Source: an uncultured Rhodospirillaceae bacterium
Lineage (GTDB): Bacteria > Pseudomonadota > Alphaproteobacteria > Rhodospirillales > Magnetospirillaceae
Assembly (NCBI GenBank): GCA_937887565.1
Contig: CALABS010000017.1
Location: 1 to 12,770, forward strand
DNA length: 12,770 nucleotides
Direction of reading: 5' to 3'
Shown: positions 11,830 to 12,770 of the stretch, piece after piece
How positions within the stretch are numbered: position 1 is the first letter of the stretch
How the letters are laid out: each line of letters opens with the position of its first letter
Notes under the pieces: model-generated
What the model saw: the letters and a program-made list of their open reading frames with translations, nothing else
What the model was told of the DNA's origin: nothing
Database searches by the model: none
Program-made: the position numbers and the translations under genes

Positions 11830-12724
11830 CCTCGACCTGACGGGCGCGACAGAGGCGTTCTGTGCCCGCCTGTCGGCCGAAGGACGCTCCCCGGCGACCA
11901 TAGCCGCATACCGCCGGGACCTCGCCCTGGTGGCCCGCGTGGCCGGGGTGTTGGCCTCGGGCATCGTCTGCCGGGCGGTCACGGCCGGGCTCCTCGACCA
12001 GGTGTTTTCCGCCGGGGCGGTCACCGAGAGTGAGCGAGGCCCACGCTCGGCGGCCTCGCTCCATCGGATGAAGGCGGCGGTGCGGGCCTTTTTCGCCTGG
12101 GCCGTCGAGGCGGGCGTGGTCGAGGACAATCCGGCCCGGTCCATCCGCATGCATCGGTTGCCGAGAAAGCTGCCGGTGTTCCTGACCACCGCCGAAAAGA
12201 AACGTCTGCTCAAGGAGCTCAAGGGACGGACCGACTTCTCCGCGCTGCGCGACCGCGCCATGATCGAGGTGCTGCTGGGCACCGGGATCAGGCTTGGCGA
12301 GCTGGCCGCGCTCGACATGGATGACATCGACCTCGACGCCAAGCATCTGCGGGTGCGGGCCAAGGGGAATGTGCCGCAGGTCAAGTTCATCAAGACCGAC
12401 CTCCGCACATTGCTGCGCCGTTACCTGGCCGAGCGCCGTCGACACGGCCGCCCGGAAATGGAAGCCTTGTTCCTGTCGAACCGGGACGGCAGACTCTGCC
12501 AGCGGCAGATTGCCAACCGGCTCGCCCACTGGCTGCGGAAGGCCGGGATCGAAAAGGAACTGACGCCGCACGGGCTGCGGCATACCTTCGCCACCCACCT
12601 CTACGGCGCGACCAACGACCTGCTCGTGGTGCAGCGGGCCTTGGGGCACCGGGACGTGTCCACCACCCAGATCTACACCCACCTCGTGGACGGCCAGCTC
12701 GAGGAAGCCCTCGAACGCCTCTGA
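11810..12724 (+). CDS. Tyrosine recombinase / phage integrase (XerC/D-like)
   Basis: This 304-residue enzyme does site-specific DNA strand exchange through a covalent phosphotyrosine. ATG at 11810 overlaps the previous gene by 20 bases and has AAGGAG seven bases upstream. The core-binding domain covers residues about 10-115, the catalytic domain about 122-300. All active-site residues are present: R161 (GTGIRLGEL), K185 (RAKGN), H254 and R257 (HGLRHTF), H280 (ALGHRD) and Y289 (TQIYTH). The length is Xer-like and there is no arm-binding N-terminal extension as in lambda Int. Candidate roles are prophage integration, dimer resolution or inversion. No attachment site is visible in the window. 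Confidence 0.92.
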   Translation: MSNRTADLDLTGATEAFCARLSAEGRSPATIAAYRRDLALVARVAGVLASGIVCRAVTAGLLDQVFSAGAVTESERGPRSAASLHRMKAAVRAFFAWAVEAGVVEDNPARSIRMHRLPRKLPVFLTTAEKKRLLKELKGRTDFSALRDRAMIEVLLGTGIRLGELAALDMDDIDLDAKHLRVRAKGNVPQVKFIKTDLRTLLRRYLAERRRHGRPEMEALFLSNRDGRLCQRQIANRLAHWLRKAGIEKELTPHGLRHTFATHLYGATNDLLVVQRALGHRDVSTTQIYTHLVDGQLEEALERL

Positions 12725-12744
12725 TCCTTCCGGACCCGACGATG

Positions 12745-12770
12745 GGAGCGGCCTCGGCTGCTCCTGTTTT
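12745..12770 (+). terminator. Rho-independent terminator after the recombinase gene
   Basis: GGAGCGGC and GCTGCTCC pair over eight positions (one G-U) around a CTCG loop, followed by TGTTTT up to the window edge. It starts 20 bases after the recombinase stop, as expected for the end of the plus-strand operon. Confidence 0.8.

Noticed and set aside
11080..12682. Minus-strand frames opposite the recombinases (11080-12408, 11648-12682)
   Set aside because: The plus strand has a complete tyrosine recombinase with all catalytic residues. The minus frames are Ser/Arg-rich shadows.
11455..12724. One integrase gene split by a frameshift
   Set aside because: The second gene has its own full core-binding domain, start and ribosome site, so the first is an additional domain and not its missing N-terminus.

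Overview
This GC-rich window looks like the head-assembly end of a tailed double-stranded-DNA phage or prophage. The host is probably a high-GC Gram-negative bacterium: one gene encodes a small lipoprotein with a bacterial lipobox, and codon third positions are mostly G or C. The species cannot be told from the sequence. There is no tRNA, rRNA, insertion sequence or CRISPR array, and no gene-free stretch longer than about 140 bases.

Layout. On the minus strand, reading from 11086 down to 1, eight tightly packed genes follow the head-gene order of Mu- and SPP1-like phages: a small lipoprotein, a 92-residue helical protein, the large terminase subunit, the portal, a 1529-residue MuF-type minor head protein, two small acidic proteins (170 and 117 residues), and a fusion of an N6-adenine DNA methyltransferase with a prohead protease. 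The fusion runs off the left edge. Most junctions overlap by 1 or 4 bases, which suggests translational coupling. The two exceptions are the spacers before the portal and before the methyltransferase-protease. Both spacers carry the same 15-base motif followed by a GC-rich hairpin.

On the plus strand, from 11227 to the right edge, lies a divergent three-gene group: a 64-residue unknown, a 124-residue protein that is only a tyrosine-recombinase core-binding domain, and a complete 304-residue tyrosine recombinase. A good intrinsic terminator sits at the window's end.

How the genes work together. The terminase motor docks on the portal to fill the prohead, the MuF protein joins the portal region, and the protease matures the shell. 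A strong in-frame internal start at the left edge suggests the scaffold is nested in the protease gene, as in lambda C/Nu3 and Mu I/Z.

The most unusual item is the MuF protein. After the usual N-terminal head domain it carries SAP-like helical repeats, a proline-rich linker, an atypical HipA/PI4K-type kinase domain and a C-terminal domain that looks like an ADP-ribosyltransferase. This is the architecture of a head-packaged, injected multi-domain effector (MuF polymorphic toxins and T4 Alt are precedents). The two small acidic genes coupled behind it are candidates for its immunity or chaperone partners. The second oddity is the methyltransferase-protease fusion, which would bring a DNA-modifying enzyme into the assembling prohead.
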